Assembly: GCA_028554755.1 (NCBI GenBank)
Contig: JAPTOF010000001.1
Coordinates: 40,567,501-40,631,500 of the forward strand
Reading direction: 5' to 3'
Source of the DNA: Cordia subcordata
Lineage: Eukaryota; Streptophyta; Magnoliopsida; Boraginales; Cordiaceae
Length of the DNA stretch: 64,000 nt
Positions 36,101 through 47,932 of this stretch are shown piece after piece; position 1 is the stretch's first letter; each line of letters begins with the position of its first letter. The notes below the pieces were generated by a model. The model was not told the origin of the DNA, ran no database searches, and saw only the letters and a list, made by a program, of their open reading frames with translations. The position numbers were made by a program, and so were the translations under genes.

Positions 36101-36555
36101 GACAGTATGGTACTAATGGAGTATTTGACAAGGATCTGAATACCGAACCAATTGGTCCAATTTCTTGGAACTATAGGTAGTCTCAGTTTAACCAAAACCA
36201 GACCAAAGATACAAAATATACTTATTCCTTCTGAAAAAACTCAGGAAAAATGAAAGAGTTTGAATCTCTCGTAATATTATAACTTTACGACCACTTACAT
36301 GAAGGCCGGTGAATGCTTGAATTTAGCTGCACGAGGTATAAGTGCCGGCGGCCCCGTGAGTGGGGTACCTGGCACTATTGCCGGAATCATTTCCGTTTGC
36401 TTACTGGTGACCATGACCAAGATAGCAACCAGCGAAGAAGCAAACAACAAGAACCTCAGGAACACATCAGCCACCCCAAAGAAGCCACTAGGCTTTGACG
36501 CTTCATAACTTGACCTTGTTTCATGATGTAGAACAGGTTTCTCAGATTCAGCCAT
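33169..36555 (-). CDS. CASP-like membrane protein, CASPL1D type (CASPL A)
   Basis: Exons right to left: 36555-36299, 33647-33521 and 33399-33169; total 615 nt, 204 residues. Four membrane segments are visible: TM1 with its conserved Arg ([19 protein letters not shown], about 27-45), TM2 ([20 protein letters not shown]), TM3 with its conserved Asp (HLVILDVLLLGIVS) and TM4 ([19 protein letters not shown]). The second extracellular loop keeps the Cys pair ([10 protein letters not shown]). The Casparian-strip signature ESLPFFTQF of true CASPs is absent, so it is a CASP-like protein; the layout matches the CASPL1D subgroup. CASP-like proteins (DUF588/MARVEL-related) are four-span plasma-membrane scaffolds thought to organise membrane domains and cell-wall modification. 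Intron 1 (2.65 kb) holds four transposons. A TATA-like TCTATAAG lies at 36669-36676. Confidence 0.92.
33781..33990. mobile_element. Tourist-like MITE, copy 1, CASPL A intron 1
   Basis: Reference copy of the family: 210 bp, starting GGGCCTGTTTAGATTGG and ending CCAATCCAAATGGGCCC, flanked by ATA on both sides. The inside consists of T-rich and A-rich arms with AAAAAGCTCAAAT-type words. A 3-bp A/T duplication and GGGCC(T/C)GTTTGG ends point to PIF/Harbinger (Tourist). Confidence 0.8.
34267..34629. mobile_element. Fold-back element with about 180-bp inverted arms, CASPL A intron 1
   Basis: The left arm (CTAGAGTAAATTGCATATTA, TATCAAAACTAGCTAATTA twice) is repeated in reverse on the right, ending in TAATATGTAATTTATTA. 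TTAGAT occurs on both sides (34261-34266, 34630-34635) as a likely target duplication. The transcript of this intron could form a long hairpin. Confidence 0.75.
34823..35049. mobile_element. Tourist-like MITE, copy 2, CASPL A intron 1
   Basis: A diverged copy: GGGTGCATTGAATG on the left, ATATAAATGGACTC on the right, with TAA on both sides (34820-34822, 35050-35052). Confidence 0.65.
35502..35728. mobile_element. Tourist-like MITE, copy 3, CASPL A intron 1
   Basis: GGGTTCATTTGGATTGGC on the left, ACCAATCCAAACATGCCC on the right, TAT duplicated at 35499-35501 and 35729-35731. 227 bp. Confidence 0.8.
35992..36243. repeat. Two direct copies of a roughly 120-bp unit beside CASPL A exon 1
   Basis: CCGAACCAATTGGTCC followed by GGTTT(A)ACC(A)AAACC(G/A)GACC occurs at about 35995-36110 and 36139-36243, ending about 55 bases from the exon 1 donor site. 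Confidence 0.7.
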
Positions 36556-37101
36556 GGATATAATTAATGCAGTAGCACTATTAGAAAAGGGATACGAGTG
36601 ACGAAGATTAGCAGAAAAGTTTTACCTGTGTGTAAATGGTGGATGAGTGGTATGGATACGAGTGCTACTTATAGAGAAATGGCCGTTTTCTTGGGGATTA
36701 GGGTTGAGTGTATTCGCCGGCACGACAAGTTGTATGATGCTTGTGAAACGTTGAATATTCTTGTTTTCGATATGGTTGAATTATCTTTATTGAGTATGGA
36801 CAATTGACCAAACAATATGCTTGATTTAGTTTCCCAATACGCTAAAGACAACAATGTTTGACAAGCTGGAATTGCCTGTAAGGTCAATATTATAAAATTT
36901 TTTATCCTTTTCTAGATGATGATGGTGAAGAAAACATTCGCTGTAAATAAGGTTCTCTACTGGTACTGCTTACGCATGTTTTAAGTGAATTAAAATTAAA
37001 ATGATAGTTATGATGAGAAGAACATAAGTATTATTTCAAAGGTGAGAAAAACACAAGTATTATTTCAAAGGTGAGGGCAAATTCTGCTGTGTGATTATAG
37101 T

Positions 37102-37605
37102 GAGGGAAAATCTTACAAATAGTTTACATTATTTACAAAAAAAAAAAAAAGTGTCATTTTAATTTTTATTATTTTAAAAAATGACTTATTTAATCTTCAA
37201 TATTTGTAAAAAATATAAATTTAATTCCTATTGTTTTAAAAATGATGTCCCATTTGATTCTCCATGTTTTAAGGAGTGTAATCTTAATCCCTAGTTTGAC
37301 CCTCAAAAGTAGTTACATCACCAACACATGGCCAGTTGGTGGGAATGAAATGACGCCTTGCAGATATTGAGAATTAAATATGTCATTTTTTAAACTATAA
37401 AAATTAACTTGACAATTTTTACAAATATTAAGGATTAAGTAGTTTACTTTTAAAATAATCAAGATCAAATTGACTTGGTAAAATGGTTGAGATTACCTAT
37501 GTTCTAGTCCCATGAAGGACGGGAAGGTTGGGTTGTAAAAAAAAAAATTGACCAAGATGCATTTTTTTGTGAATGATAGGGACCATTTGTAAAATTTTCT
37601 CCTCC
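37102..37605. mobile_element. TIR element of about 0.5 kb
   Basis: GAGGGAAAATCTTACAAATAG on the left matches the inverse of the right end (GGAGAAAATTTTACAAATGG). Internal arms (TTTAATTCCTATTGTTTTAA and its inverse-like partner) are also complementary. It contains a SINE-like insert at 37475-37544. Target duplication unclear. Confidence 0.6.
37475..37544 (+). mobile_element. Short SINE-like insertion
   Basis: TGGTAAAATGG (37476-37486) fits the RNA polymerase III A-box consensus, and GTTCTAGTCC (37501-37510) fits the B-box with one mismatch. It ends in an A run and is flanked by AAATTGAC on both sides (37467-37474, 37545-37552). The A-to-B spacing is shorter than in intact tRNA promoters, so it would be internally deleted or a chance match. 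Confidence 0.4.
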
Positions 37606-38352
37606 ATAACCTTTTATCATAATAAGCCATTATTCAACTAATTTATGCGATTCGGCAGGTCAAAATTTTATATATCCAATATACAGAGGTGTACTGTATC
37701 TTTAAGCTACTTAAGATACAAGATTGCAAGCAAATAAATATATTTCCATATGTAAACACGACTTAGAGATTCTTTGAATGATTATCTTGATGAGTTGGCA
37801 CCTATTCTTGCGGACTTCTCATGTTCATAACTTCCAGTTTGCTTGTGGCCATGCATTTTCCCACACCAAGCTTATTAGCTCATGCTTTTGTGATTTGCAC
37901 GTCCATGTTCCCAATAATTGGATCGTTTTGAAACAGATTTGGCACAGATAGAGATTTTTTATTTGTATAAATTGAAAAGGTACGTTTTTGTCTTTTTAAC
38001 CATGGAATCAATAATAAAAATTAAGTAATTTGAAAGACTAATAATTTAAAAAATATCCATTAATAATTTACATGTTTAACGTGTTGTTAGGGCCAATGGA
38101 GATTATTACAACCCATACTATAGATTCACTCAAGAATATTTTCATTTATATAATTTTTCTTTTGTGATAAGAAAAAATTCAATTGGCGGAACCCGACCGC
38201 CAACTGACAAATCTCGGGTATATAGTATGTCCTTATATTGGGCACCAGTTCAATCGAGGGCACTCAACCCAGAGTAGAGAACTGGATCCGAACCTAAACA
38301 TGAGCTATGTCCACCTCTAACTTTCACTGTTGGGACATCTCTAGAGGACTAT

Positions 38353-38598
38353 AGACTTGTTTGGATTGGTTTTTTTAAAAGAAAAAACACTTTTTTCAAA
38401 GAAAAAACACTTTTTTCCTAAAAAAGTTACATTAAATTTGTAATAACTATTTGATTTGGTTTCCAAAAAAGGTGAAACTCTGAAAAAAGCTCAAATACAG
38501 CTTTTTTAGAAGTCAGAATTTTCAGCTTTTAAAAAAAAACTGTTTTTCAAAAACTGATTAAAAAAACGCTTTTGAAAAAAGCCAATCCAAACGGGCCT
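38353..38598. mobile_element. Tourist-like MITE, copy 4
   Basis: AGACTTGTTTGGATTGG on the left, CCAATCCAAACGGGCCT on the right, TAT on both sides. It has an extra duplication of AAAGAAAAAACACTTTTTT near the left end. Confidence 0.75.
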
Positions 38599-39686
38599 TA
38601 TATAAAATTTCTTTTAGTTAAGAATTGTGAGAAATACAAAGTTGTTAATTAACAATTTTTATTCCTGATTAGGGAATTTTTTATTATTCTTGATTTGGGA
38701 ATTTAATTGGCATGCTTAAAATAAGATTTATCTATGAATTTTAAAATATTTCAGAGTAAATTTATTATCTTATTGAACATAAATATATTTTTAATACAAA
38801 TTACAAAGTACAGAATATGTAAATTATAGTATAACAAATATAACACCTTAAAGCAACGCCTGATGAGTTGCATACTTTGCAAAGTTGCAACATCTCTGGG
38901 TTCCATTTAATTAATAAAGGAAAGCCTAAAATTAAGCTACGGCAAGTTCTTGTATATTTTGGGAAAGTTTTGCAACATTTTGCGCAGAAAGAAACAGATT
39001 ATTTAAATACCATAATTTTGTTCTTTTTGCTTTGAGCTAGTATCCCAGCTCACATTAGATATGAGATTAATTTCTATCAGGTCAAAATAGTAGAAAAAAA
39101 GCCTCCTAACAAGTGTGTTTCTCCTCTTTATGGCTTTACCTCAACCAACAAGTCGTTGGTTAAGATACTATAATTTCAGGTTGAACCATTCATTGCTTAT
39201 ATAACTGATAGACTTTAAATGCATTACATGAGAAAAGTCAGAGAATTATTATCTATAGTTTCTTTCCTGGGACCTTAAGAAACATGATAAAGAAAAAAAA
39301 AAAAAAGACTGATGATAAGGAAATCATTTTAAAATTGAAAAATCTATCTTCTTATAATGTTTGACTAGTTAAAATCGCATAGTAAACAAGCTTTATTGGT
39401 TGAAAAATTAGTTAATTGAAGGGTACGTAATGCATTTTTTGTATATAATATCCGAGAGTACTAACTAATTTTGAACTACAAGAAATTGAAAAACATACAA
39501 TCGCAAAGAATTATTTCTTTTTTCCTAGTGGATTTGAATACTGCACGAGATTGCAAGTTGACATTTTCTTATTTTATTTGTTTCAATTGGCCTCAACGAC
39601 GAAGGCATAATAATCATTGGCGTGAAGAGAAGGCTGAGATTTTGAGTTTTATACGTCGATAGTGTGGATAAGATTTTATTGTATAA

Positions 39687-41240
39687 CTAGTGTGTTCCCG
39701 AACGATGCACGGGTTTAATATTTATATAATTAGGGATTTCAAAACTCGTGTTTCATAATTTTTTTAAAATTTTTTTTATAATTGGGATTTTTAACTTATA
39801 AGAGAGAGCACAATTTAAAAGTTGCATGATTGTTAAAGGAACTTAGAGGAACATCAAATAGGGAATACAGCTCTAAAACAAAGAAAATATAGACTTAGAA
39901 TATCAAACTCACTAAGCAAAAGATATATTTCAATCAAATATCGAAAATGTCATAAATACCATACACAGAGTCCCTTTGGATCGGTGGTGATGAACTCTTT
40001 TTGAGATATGTAATGAACCTTAATGTAGATAAGTAGTGAACATGATGAACACTTACGGTTTATATGATACTTATGCTCTAAAATTTTGTAGTGGAAGAGA
40101 TTTATATTGTGTTATGCAATGCCTTAAAGAATCACTTTAGGAATAGACTAAATTATGATTTCTACATTCATGAAGGACATTCAAAGGATCTCAAAAACCC
40201 ATCGAATTGAATCTATTTTAAGATAGTAGAGAAACTCATAAGTTACTATATACATAGGAAATCATGATTGAAATAATTCATAACCCTCATGAATTAAATT
40301 AGTTAGTAGGAAAATCAAAAGGACTTTAGAGATAATTTATCATTCATCTCATAAGTTTTCAAAAATGGATAGATAGATTATATGATATAGATTTAAATTT
40401 AAAATAAATATAATATGTTATAAAATTATAAAATAAAATCAGCCAAAATAATAAATTCAAAACTACTTAGTATATCACTATTTATAAGAGTGTAAGTAAA
40501 CCTTTGACTTACTCTATCTTCTTTTAAACTCACTTCAGTTTAATTTTATATAATAGTAAAGATATAAACGTCGATTTTTTTATTAATATTTCATGATATG
40601 AATTACATTGACCTTTTTTTTTTTTTGAAAATAATAGGAATTGATTTTTTTTAATTTAAAAATTAGGACTAACTTGAAAAAGAAAAAAAGAGAACAATGG
40701 GGACTTGTAGGATAATTTTCTCATTTGTTAGTATAGAATGTAATTAATAAAAATAAATTCCACAAAAATTAAAATTTAATGATGTGGCATAACTTTATCA
40801 ATATTGTATGTAAATATATAGATTTTGTATATTTTCTATTTAAAATATTCTATAAATGTATTTTGTGTATTTTTTTATTTTGACTAAACATTTTATATAT
40901 GTGATATTCTCACATTCATACACTAATGACAACTTAAGAATTCTTTCTTATTTTATTTAATAAATATTTGAAATTAGAGAGGATAATCGAATTACATCTT
41001 TAAGCTCATGAAGTAAAGAAGAGTAAGAGTAGTCATTAATATTTTTTTAACCTCATAAATTCAAAGTGAGGTGACAAAATGAGAAATGATGTGGCATATT
41101 AGTGGGGCTTTATATTGTGATGTAGCAACTATGGAGCTCATACGTGATGATGCGTCTCAATTATAGCAATATATCAAAATGGTGACATAGCAATCATAAA
41201 GTTCATATATTATCTTGTGGAATAACTTTTTATATATAGA
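39687..41240 (-). mobile_element. Non-autonomous Helitron
   Basis: On the minus strand the element starts TCTATATATAAAAAG (5' end at 41240) after an A. It ends with a GC-rich hairpin sequence CCCGTGCATCGTTCGGG followed 7 bases later by CTAG (3' end at 39687), with T next. Start TC, terminal hairpin, CTRR end and A/T insertion site are the Helitron hallmarks. There is no inverted repeat or target duplication, as expected. The 1.55-kb body is A/T-rich with no Rep/helicase frame, so it depends on a partner element. Confidence 0.75.
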
Positions 41241-42579
41241 TATGATATAGTATTAAAAAATTATATAATGATTTCAAAATTAAAAAGTATTTTTGACAAT
41301 TATTTCGATATTTATATGATATGACAATACCCATATCATATACAAGAGAAATTAGTATTTTTATGTTTTTATTATTGTTAATGGTCAAATTTAACAATTA
41401 ATGCAAGGGGTAAAATATAAATATATTTTGTCATATTAAAATTTTGACATTAGTTAGAACCTTTATATTTTCATAAAATTTAATAATTTTAGAAAAAAAA
41501 TATAATGATGTAACATAGAGAAATAATTTTGCCATTCATTTTAATAGAGAAATAATTTTGCCATTCATTTTACTTTATTTATTTATTTTTTTGTGGTTTG
41601 ATAATTGATTTTGTAATTATTACAAACTCTTTTAAATAACAACTCACTTATAATAAATGGTAAGTAAAAAAAATTTGCTTATTGTAAAAGGCAAACAATA
41701 AATTAGCTCGTTATAAATGTCAAACTGTGTGTAGAGCTAAAATGTGCTTACCTTTTATTAACTTGTGAAATGTCTAATGTACCAAATGCATAGGTAGTGT
41801 AAATGAAGAACAAATGGACAATTTTTTCTTTTATGGATTTTTAGTAGCTAAGAGTAATGTAAACGCGGTGTGGCAAAAAATAGAGATAAGCTCAATGAGA
41901 TTTGTCACATGGCGATCAAATAAAGGCCAACTATAAAAGTGGAAATCAATTTTGTACGAGAAATTTTGCTTTATACTGTAGTATGATTATTATGCTTCGT
42001 CTTCTTTTACGGCAGATCTTCTGGATCATTTGGTAAGCATTTCGTTTGCATGACAACCGCCAACCATCATTATTGTAATGATTTATTGCAAACGCACGTA
42101 TATCTTTTTGTCATGAAAACTAAGAAAATCGTCGTTCAAAATCATACGCAATTAGCATTGAAATTCAACGGAGCATCTCATTATTGAACCAAACCCCACC
42201 CCGGCCCCGCGCTGCACCCCCCCCTTCCCCCCCGGGCGCCCCAATTAAGATTTTTCTCATGTCACACTCGATTATAATTCTTTCACATAAGAACTTTTTT
42301 CATATAAATATAAAGGAAATCTTTCACATAAGAACTTCTCTCATATTGATATAAAAAAATTCTGACCATTTATAAGTAGGTAAAAATATTTCAGCCATCC
42401 ATATTAAGTTTTTTCAAATTTTTTTCCTCCCATTATCCACTCTTTTTGAGATTTATCTTAGATGAATAATTGAGATAATCTTAACCAACATATAAATGGT
42501 TGAGATAACCATCTTTAATACGAGAGGATTTTAATCCATCTCCTGCCCCCCTCTCTTTCAAGCCGCCCAAAAAAAAAAA
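41241..42579. other. Intergenic region with a C-rich tract
   Basis: A/T-rich except for 42193-42242, a run of mainly C with GGCCCCGCGCTGC inside, ending CCCCCCCGGGCGCCCC. A local 25-bp direct duplication (AGAGAAATAATTTTGCCATT) lies at about 41518 and 41546. No gene is seen. Confidence 0.45.
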
Positions 42580-42952
42580 AAGCAAAATATATTTGTTAAA
42601 ATTGTATAAAATTTTTCTATGTTTAAAAACTCATGAAATATCCTTTGTAAAGAATATTATACAAAATTCTTCAATTTTTAAGGTGATTGTGTGATATCAG
42701 TTATAGTATGAGGGATGTTGCTAGTATCCCTATATTGTAAAAGACGTTGTTGATATCCCCATGCCTCCTTGTTAAGTCAAAAAATATTAAGGGCTTTAAC
42801 TCCATATTTCAATCGGGGTGGACCATCGACAATCCCATGGACTAGGTAAAAAACCTTCTCCTTAATAGGAATAATGTTTGTGTCAAACAGGTCTAATTAA
42901 TTCATTGGAACATAAATGAGATAACTAATTGATTAGGTAAGAATGTGAGAGG

Positions 42953-43206
42953 AGCCCCCAGGGGCATATGTGAGTTGGTAAGTGGCCAGGTAATTAGGGT
43001 GGAGACACCCTGACAACGCGGGATCGAGTCCGTGTGGCGGCAGTACTCCGCTGAAATATTGCGGGGGCTGTTGCTGGATTTCCACGCCCGTTGGTCCTCT
43101 CCCTGGTCGGGCTGCCACTCACGCACATCCCTCGATTTACCTCCCGCCTGGTTAAGGGGCCTCTGGCCAGGTGGGAAAGGGGTTCTCCTTTGGTTAACCC
43201 TTTTAG
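42953..43206 (+). mobile_element. tRNA-derived SINE in duplication unit 1
   Basis: 254 bp of GC-richer sequence inserted in A/T-rich DNA. It has a perfect polymerase III B-box GATCGAGTCC (43022-43031) and an A-box-like GTTGGTAAGTGG upstream. Flanks AAGAATGTGAGAGG (42939-42952) and AAGAACGTGAGAGG (43207-43220) form a 14-bp target duplication with one mismatch. Unit 2 has the unoccupied site near 53100. It ends in TTTTAG rather than poly(A). Confidence 0.85.
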
Positions 43207-44339
43207 AAGAACGTGAGAGGTGACAAGTTTCTACCTAAGGAGCTATTTAACGTTCTCCATCTCGTCTTTGATCTGAGTCCATAGGTGTTGGATGAGTTGT
43301 AAAGCTTGCTTTTTAGTAATTTTAACAAAATACAGAAAAGTAATATGCAACGAGAAAAAGAAAAGAAAAAAAGCAGACTATCTGACGTCAAGGATCTGAC
43401 AATCCGTTTTACCCAATCCCAATCCTTTTCTTGGTCAAATTTGTCAAGCTTTGATGAAAAAGTGTGTTGAGACATTTCGAGTTCTGGATTTTCTTCACAA
43501 CTTATTGTCATCTTTTGTGTTTTTAATGTTGAAATTCTCTATATATCATTAGTGACAAACAAGCTTGGACGAGCGTATTCGTGCAGTAGTTGCAATTGCA
43601 GCTCAAGATCAAACGAATATATACACTCGGTTTTACTACTTGATAATAACCACGTTTGTTGTATGGAAAATGCAAGATAGGAAAAAGAGAAAAATTTAAT
43701 AAATAATAAATTGGACAAGGTACTTTCAGAAAGTTTTGTTAAAGATAGTCATCTTTCCACTATAAATGTTAATAAATTCTTGGAAATGTTATGTTCAAAA
43801 TACAATATCTAACATTAAGAATTTAACAAGACCGGATTTCTTGTAAATTATTTGAACTAAAAACCTAATTCAAGGAGTGATTTAATTAATTTGATAAAAC
43901 TATAAGGAGAGAAAGATATTGACCGAAGTATGGAAGATAGCAAATTAACTTGTTATCTTCCCAAAAATTGATTGTCTATATATAGGTGATTTCATGCCGA
44001 TTTCAAGAAGCACTATGTCTTTTGACATTGCATGCAACGTTTAAAAATAAGTTTAACTAGCAAGATAACTACCTCACCTCCACAATTGACCGTGGGAAGA
44101 CATTGTAAAAATTATTATTATCAATTATACAGAATAATAATATATAAATATTTAATGTGCGAGTCTTTAGAATTTTATGGTTTTCAGTATTGAAAGAACA
44201 TATGTGTACCTTGATTTATTATACTCATTTGATTAAAGCTCTGATATAGGAATCAAGATTAAGAAGAACTCTAATTTCTCTCTCTGTTTTTTATTTTTAT
44301 GCACAGAGAGACCAGGGTCTAACATATATCTTTTAATAT

Positions 44340-44386
<47 letters not shown>

Positions 44387-44652
44387 TCTTATCAGAAAAG
44401 ACATCTCTTCATTAGCTAATAAGGTTTAATTATTTAATTTAATTCTTAAACTCATAATTAATTCATTAAATAATTATTTAATTGCATTAGCCATATAATT
44501 CTGGCAGACATATTATTGTTAGATAATATTTACATATACATAGTACCATAAACGGTCTCTAACACTTTAAAACGTTTAAATTAAGTGGTCAATTACACGT
44601 ACGAGGCTTATTGGATGAAAAGGGTTATTGTGGCAGCCAGTCACGACTTAAT

Positions 44653-47618
44653 TTACTTGCGGCGGATCTTCTTAGACATGTCGATTACAGAGATCAGAGC
44701 TAGCAGCAGCAGCACCAAAGATGCGAACAAACACAATACAATTGAACTTCCTACACGCCAGCAGAATTTGTCATATATGCCACACACCTTTGCCCACCCA
44801 ATATGCGAGTTGCCTTTTAAACCTGTGTATGCTATTGACCCTGCTGCTCCAGATGCTGCAGTTTCTATTCCAAATAATATCTGAAAGGAAAAAAAGGTTG
44901 AGTTCTTATGAATATTTATGGCAATGCAATGCTACTCTGGTCCAGTTTGAATGTCAACAGTGTTTGTGTCACGACCCTAAGTCTAAAACCCCAAGTCAAC
45001 TAGCAAGATTGGGATTGTTGCAATAACATGCATCCGAATCCAAACTCTCACACTCACAAGTAAGATTAGTATTATAGAGATAACAAATAACTACTTGTGC
45101 AAGTATGACAACTGGTATTACAGGCATAACATGCCTCTGATCCCAAACCCCCTAGGTCTATGAGCAAGACTAGTATCTTGGGCATAACAAGCCCAGACCC
45201 ACGAGCAAAACTGGTGTTGTACGTAAAACAAATAACTACTTGCATTCTAGAATCGACTGACTCAAAACAATCAACTCAAGTTATTGATTTTACTCATACC
45301 ACACTTATAAACCACTCTCAAATCACTCCACAAACCAATATGTGACATTGTAATTGGATTAGGAAAAATTAGTTAGGGTTGAATCTAGAATATTTCATCG
45401 CTAGGGGGCTAACTTTAAAGTTTAAAAGAGTTCGAAATATTTATTAAATAGAGGACTTTTTGCGTATTAAACGATCATGAATGGTACCAAAACTGCTGGA
45501 AAAATTAAGGCATAGAAAACTTACGATATCGAAAATCACGATATGTTGCAACAACATCGTTGCGAAATCAGACTTCAATTTCAAGAGAGCAGAAATGGAC
45601 AAGAGTGTGGTGATGATGCTGTAAAGGCCAGAGACCGAAAGTGCTGCCACCATGTATCTGCATCATCATCAACTATTCTTTTGAGTGAATTGATTAATTT
45701 ATACTAGCTCAAAAAAGAAAAAAAAAAAGAAGGAAAAAGATTATAGTAACTCTTGATAGGTTGAAATTAATATCCAAAGACATCAAAATTGAAAAATTAA
45801 GCACAGCCGAGAGAACTAGTATGCATTAAGATTTTCACATAATCGTAGGCCCATATCACGTTTTGGGCATTACCCAAGGGTGTTGTTATTTATACTCTTG
45901 GGACTAATTGAATGGGGCTTTTCACTTTGTACTTTTCTGCAAATATATTAATAAATAAAAATGCTAACGAGTAGTTTTAACTACTTAGAGTCAATTTATA
46001 TACTTATTACAAAAAGATATATTTTTTTCATAAGAAAAAATACTTTTGGGTGTTTTGGGGGGGGGGGGGGGGGACAAACCCAATGGGCCTAAACTCTAGT
46101 TACATGCAGGGGCGAATATTGTTTGGTTTGGTATTGTACTTATTTCAAACCAAACCAAATTAATTGGTTTCCATTAAAAACTAAACAATTTATTCTTGTC
46201 ATATAAAATAATCAAACTAAACCAACATTTCTAAAGTTGGTTGGTTTAGTTTGGTTTTCATTTTTATAAAAAAATAAAATTTATAAAAAATTTCAAAAAA
46301 CTATAAAAAAAATCTACCTAAAGATTTCAAGGGAAAAAATATTAACTAATATATCAATTTTGATTTACCATTCACATTATAAGTTTAACTAATATACACA
46401 AAATTAGAGGTAGACATAATTTGTACAAGTTTAACTAGTACACATAAAATTAGAAATGAATATAGCTCGGTTTAATTTGTAAACTTATTTCAAACTAAAC
46501 CAAACCAGTCGGTTTTGATTTGAAAACTAACCAATTATATTTTAACCATATAAAAACAACCAAATCAACTTAAAATTTTCAATCGATTTGGATTTATTTG
46601 GTTGATTTAATCTATCCATGTTTACATAGTTACATGCTAATAAAAAATGTTTTAACTATCTTAAGTAGGAAATTGGGAGAGAGAAGGAAAAAGTTAGACC
46701 TATCAGCTCCAGTAGAAACTTGGTATTAATCACTTTAAAAGTAATACTAATTAATGATTTTTCGGATTGGGTTTTTTCTTTAAAAAATATATTTTTTTTG
46801 AAAAAAACTACATTATTTTTGTAATAATATAGTTGGGCTGATTTAAAAAAAGTTAAAATTTAAAACATAAATAATTTTTTTTTTCTAGAAGTAAAAAATT
46901 TTGACTTATTTTTTTAAGTAACTTTTAAAACCATAAAAATATTTTAAAAAAAAATTCATCCAAATGAACCCTAATAACCTAACGTTTCCTCTTGACTACA
47001 CCCGTTGCTATTATACAACCATCCCATTGATCAATACCCAAATCTTTTGCGCTCATTGACATCGTAACAGTAAGGCCATGCAATTATCTCAGTAGTGTGT
47101 TACGACTGGTCCTATTGTACACGTATAGCTAGCCCGTAAGTCAACCGTATTCTGTTATATATTATATACTTTTGGAAACTAAAATTGGTGGATTTGTGAG
47201 ATCGTTAAGCGGATAAAATGATTTTATACACTAAAAAATAAAAATATTTTAGAATATCTTGTAAGATAAGAGAGGTCTACAACCCGAAACAAATTATTTA
47301 AGACTCCAGAAATACGACTTTTACCAAAGACTTAACTTTTAGCATAAGTAATCTTGGGATGAATTTTCGCTAACAATACGTAATCAGCCTTTGACTTGCT
47401 CGCTCTAAATTGAAGAAGATACGACCTTTTACTTTAAGTCGAAATATGATCACAGAGCTGTACTATGAAATGGTATAATGATATGCTAATATAAGCAGGA
47501 AGCATTGATGTATATTATAAAAGATTTTTCCGATAGGAATTGGTGAAGGGATGGTAGGGCGAATCATGAAGGAGTGTCGTATAACAGTACTCAACAATTA
47601 ACATACACCATGTATGAT

Positions 47619-47656
<38 letters not shown>

Positions 47657-47932
47657 TTACACGACAGCAGGTGTATAGCTAAATTTAGCAGGAGCAGATA
47701 CGAAGATTGGGGTCTGCCTGTTGGGCAAGAAAACTGGAACGGTTGCTGTTTGTTTAGTAGTGACTGCAACCATCACAGCAACAAGTGATAAAGCAAAGAG
47801 TAACACTCTTAAACACACATCGCACACTCTAAAAACGTTAGAATGAGAGGCTGGTGTTGTTGCTGCTACGGCTGCTGCTTCATGATAAAGTAGAGAATGT
47901 TGTGGAACAACTTTATCTGAGTTAGCAGCCAT
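44653..47932 (-). CDS. CASP-like membrane protein, CASPL1D type (CASPL B)
   Basis: Exons right to left: 47932-47661, 45657-45525 and 44880-44653; 633 nt, 210 residues. The ATG at 47932 was preferred over an in-frame one at 48013 because CASPL C begins with an aligned Met-Ala and because the TATA box (ACTATATAAA, 48031-48040) leaves no room for the longer start. TM1 carries the Arg (CLRVLLFALSLVAVMVAV), TM2 is [22 protein letters not shown]3 carries the Asp (HIVIFDIILFG) and TM4 is IVLCLFASLVLLLLALI. The loop Cys pair is VCGIYDKFC. The tail is basic (SKKIRRK). It is closer to CASPL C than to CASPL A, which lacks two codons in exon 2. Intron 1 holds a Tourist-like MITE and a (G)17 run. All three exons are intact. 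Confidence 0.92.
46057..46073. repeat. (G)17 homopolymer in CASPL B intron 1
   Basis: Seventeen G in a row inside A/T-rich sequence; the length may be unreliable in sequencing. Confidence 0.9.
46100..46620. repeat. Repeat rich in CCAAACCAA words, CASPL B intron 1
   Basis: Alternating TTGGTTTGG and CCAAACCAAA words in both orientations over about 500 bp, resembling non-autonomous transposon sequence. It has no counterpart in the shorter intron 1 of CASPL C, so it was gained in unit 1 or lost from unit 2. Confidence 0.5.
46755..46971. mobile_element. Tourist-like MITE, copy 5, CASPL B intron 1
   Basis: TGATTTTTCGGATTGGG on the left, TTCATCCAAATGAACCC on the right, TAA on both sides (46752-46754, 46972-46974). 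The same insertion is present in CASPL C intron 1, so it predates the duplication. Confidence 0.7.

Larger units (their letters stand above)
36556..39686. other. Intergenic region between CASPL A and the Helitron
   Basis: Promoter of CASPL A at the left end. Contains the TIR element at 37102, the Tourist-like MITE at 38353 and otherwise A/T-rich unique-looking sequence. The short open frame at 39471-39662 has no recognisable domain. Confidence 0.45.

Noticed and set aside
39471..39662. Plus-strand 63-residue open frame beside the Helitron
   Set aside because: No domain or homology I can name; it ends just before the Helitron border and could be chance.
42933..43223. Open frames on both strands at 42.9-43.2 kb
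   Set aside because: They lie inside the SINE and reflect its GC content.
44585..45026. Plus-strand open frames over the CASPL B last exon
   Set aside because: They are antisense shadows; the minus strand carries the four-span protein with correct splice sites.
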